64,000 bases of DNA, from the NCBI GenBank assembly GCA_024644405.1, contig JAHELC010000038.1, forward strand, positions 124,001 through 188,000, in the 5' to 3' direction. The notes under the pieces are model-generated. The model saw only the letters and a program-made list of their open reading frames with translations, did no database searches and was not told the origin of the DNA. This document shows, piece by piece, positions 62,871 to 64,000 of this stretch (position 1 is its first letter; the number at the start of each line of letters is the position of its first letter). The stretch is from Nitrospinaceae bacterium. Lineage in GTDB: Bacteria; Nitrospinota; Nitrospinia; Nitrospinales; Nitrospinaceae. The position numbers were made by a program, and so were the translations under genes.

Positions 62871-64000
62871 ATGCGGCATTCCAACTTCGTCCATTTACAC
62901 GTGCATACCCATTACAGCCTGCTGGACTCGTCCTTGCGGCACGAGGCCCTGTTCCAGCGGGCGGCCGAATTCAGGATGCCCGCCGTGGCCATGACCGATC
63001 ACGCCAATCTGTTCGGCGCCATGGAATTTTATGCCGGGGCGAAAAAACATGGACTCAAACCCATCATCGGATGCGAAGTGTATGTCGCTCCGGAGAGCCG
63101 CCTGAAAAAAGACACCAATCACAGCCTGCGCGACGCGTCCTACCATTTGATCCTGCTGGCCAAAAACGATACCGGTTACAAAAATCTGCTGAAGCTGGTG
63201 ACGCAGGGGTATCTGGAGGGGTTTTATTACAAGCCGCGCATCGATAAAGAACTGCTGGCTGAAAATGCCGAAGGGTTGATCGCGCTTTCCTGCTGCAACC
63301 GGGGCGAGGTGGCGCATCATCTCAACAAGGAGAATATTCCCCGCGCCACCAAAATGGCCGAGCAGTACCGGGACATCATGGGCGAGGACAATTTTTACCT
63401 GGAACTGCAGGATCACAAACTCGAATGGCAGGAGGGAATCAACAAGGGTCTGCTGGAGATCAGTAAAAACACCGGCATTCCGGTAGTAGCGACCAACAAC
63501 TGCCATTACCTCGACCGGGACGATTTTCGCGCCCACGAAATCCTGTTGTGCCTGCAGACCGGCAAGACCATGGAGGACCCGTACCGGATGAAGTATCACT
63601 CCGACGAATATTATTTCAAGTCGGCGGAAGAGATGACTGAGCTGTTCCAGCAGGTGCCGGAAGCCATCAAGAACACCATCAAGATTGCCGAACGATGCAA
63701 TCTGGAGATGGAGTTGGGCATAGACAATCTGCCGGAGTACCCTGTGCCGGAGTCCTACACGTTGACGACCTACCTCGAAGAACGGGCGAAGGCGGGATTG
63801 AAAGAACGTTTCGAAGCGATGGAACGGCTGAGGCAGACCTTCGATCAGACAGTTTATGAAGCCCGCCTGGAAGAAGAACTGCAGATCATCCAGAAGATGG
63901 GATACCCCGGATACTTTCTGATCGTGTGGGATTTCATCCGTCACGCCCGGGAGCACGGCATACCGGTCGGGCCGGGACGCGGCTCTGCGGCGGGGAGCCT
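62871..64000 (+). CDS. dnaE: DNA polymerase III alpha subunit, N-terminal part (cut by window edge)
   Basis: 376 codons are open to the right edge. The start [20 protein letters not shown] opens the PHP domain, followed by [36 protein letters not shown] and, near the edge, [17 protein letters not shown] and [10 protein letters not shown], which begins the polymerase palm. A full DnaE is about 1,150 residues. It is the replicative polymerase catalytic subunit. Confidence 0.95.
   Translation, partial: MRHSNFVHLHVHTHYSLLDSSLRHEALFQRAAEFRMPAVAMTDHANLFGAMEFYAGAKKHGLKPIIGCEVYVAPESRLKKDTNHSLRDASYHLILLAKNDTGYKNLLKLVTQGYLEGFYYKPRIDKELLAENAEGLIALSCCNRGEVAHHLNKENIPRATKMAEQYRDIMGEDNFYLELQDHKLEWQEGINKGLLEISKNTGIPVVATNNCHYLDRDDFRAHEILLCLQTGKTMEDPYRMKYHSDEYYFKSAEEMTELFQQVPEAIKNTIKIAERCNLEMELGIDNLPEYPVPESYTLTTYLEERAKAGLKERFEAMERLRQTFDQTVYEARLEEELQIIQKMGYPGYFLIVWDFIRHAREHGIPVGPGRGSAAGS

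Overview
The window looks like a bacterial chromosome segment from a Gram-negative, respiring, probably marine organism. The mix of many small exported c-type cytochromes, a fused cbb3-type oxidase, exported SUMF1-type proteins, CHASE2, WD40 and caspase proteins, and the housekeeping set (mnmA, speA, lysA, ald, dnaE) suggests Nitrospinota (Nitrospina-like nitrite oxidisers). That assignment is inferred from gene content, not shown by a marker gene.

Four regions stand out. (1) Positions 75-9350 form a compact divergent locus. A membrane CHASE2-type sigma-54 activator, an exported WD40-caspase and a LPP20/DUF4384 lipoprotein read leftward. A second LPP20 lipoprotein and an exported trypsin-like protease read rightward. 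The 590-bp gap between the two arms holds a -24/-12 element for each arm, with a tandem dyad between them that could bind the activator. (2) Positions about 9574-42592 are AT-richer accessory DNA. They are bounded by a 21-bp direct repeat equal to the 3' end of the intact tRNA-Glu at 42570-42644, the layout expected of an integrated island. The island carries two CarH/LitR-type B12 photoreceptor-repressors, near its two ends, and a BLUF photoreceptor fused to a PsiE-like membrane domain. It also carries the gene set usual in LitR/CarH light regulons: DUF523-DUF1722, FAD amine oxidase, DUF1365, two CFA-synthase-like methyltransferases, DUF1295, DUF6134, lipocalin, fatty-acid desaturase and TIGR01777-SRPBCC, plus only the tail of a photolyase gene. 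Between these lies a rightward block of exported SUMF1 proteins, monohaem cytochromes c, a one-polypeptide cbb3-type oxidase and an exported KatG. Together they suggest a light and oxidative stress island tied to respiration. (3) Positions 42.6-52.8 kb are GC-richer core genes: tRNA-Glu, tRNA-Gln, rsmD, mnmA, an inositol-monophosphatase family gene, a glycosyltransferase, speA, lysA, ybaK-like and phhB. (4) Positions 52.8-64.0 kb hold a cytochrome b, TlpA and PCYCGC redox operon, a second glycosyltransferase, bpt, two tandem ankyrin lipoproteins, a small operon with a leucine-rich-repeat protein, ald and the start of dnaE, which runs off the right edge.

The most striking single items are the sigma-54 caspase/protease divergon, the BLUF-PsiE fusion, the katG gene captured behind a duplicated promoter and signal peptide, and the tRNA-Glu-bounded photoreceptor island. 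No CRISPR array, rRNA gene, intact transposase or integrase gene was seen.
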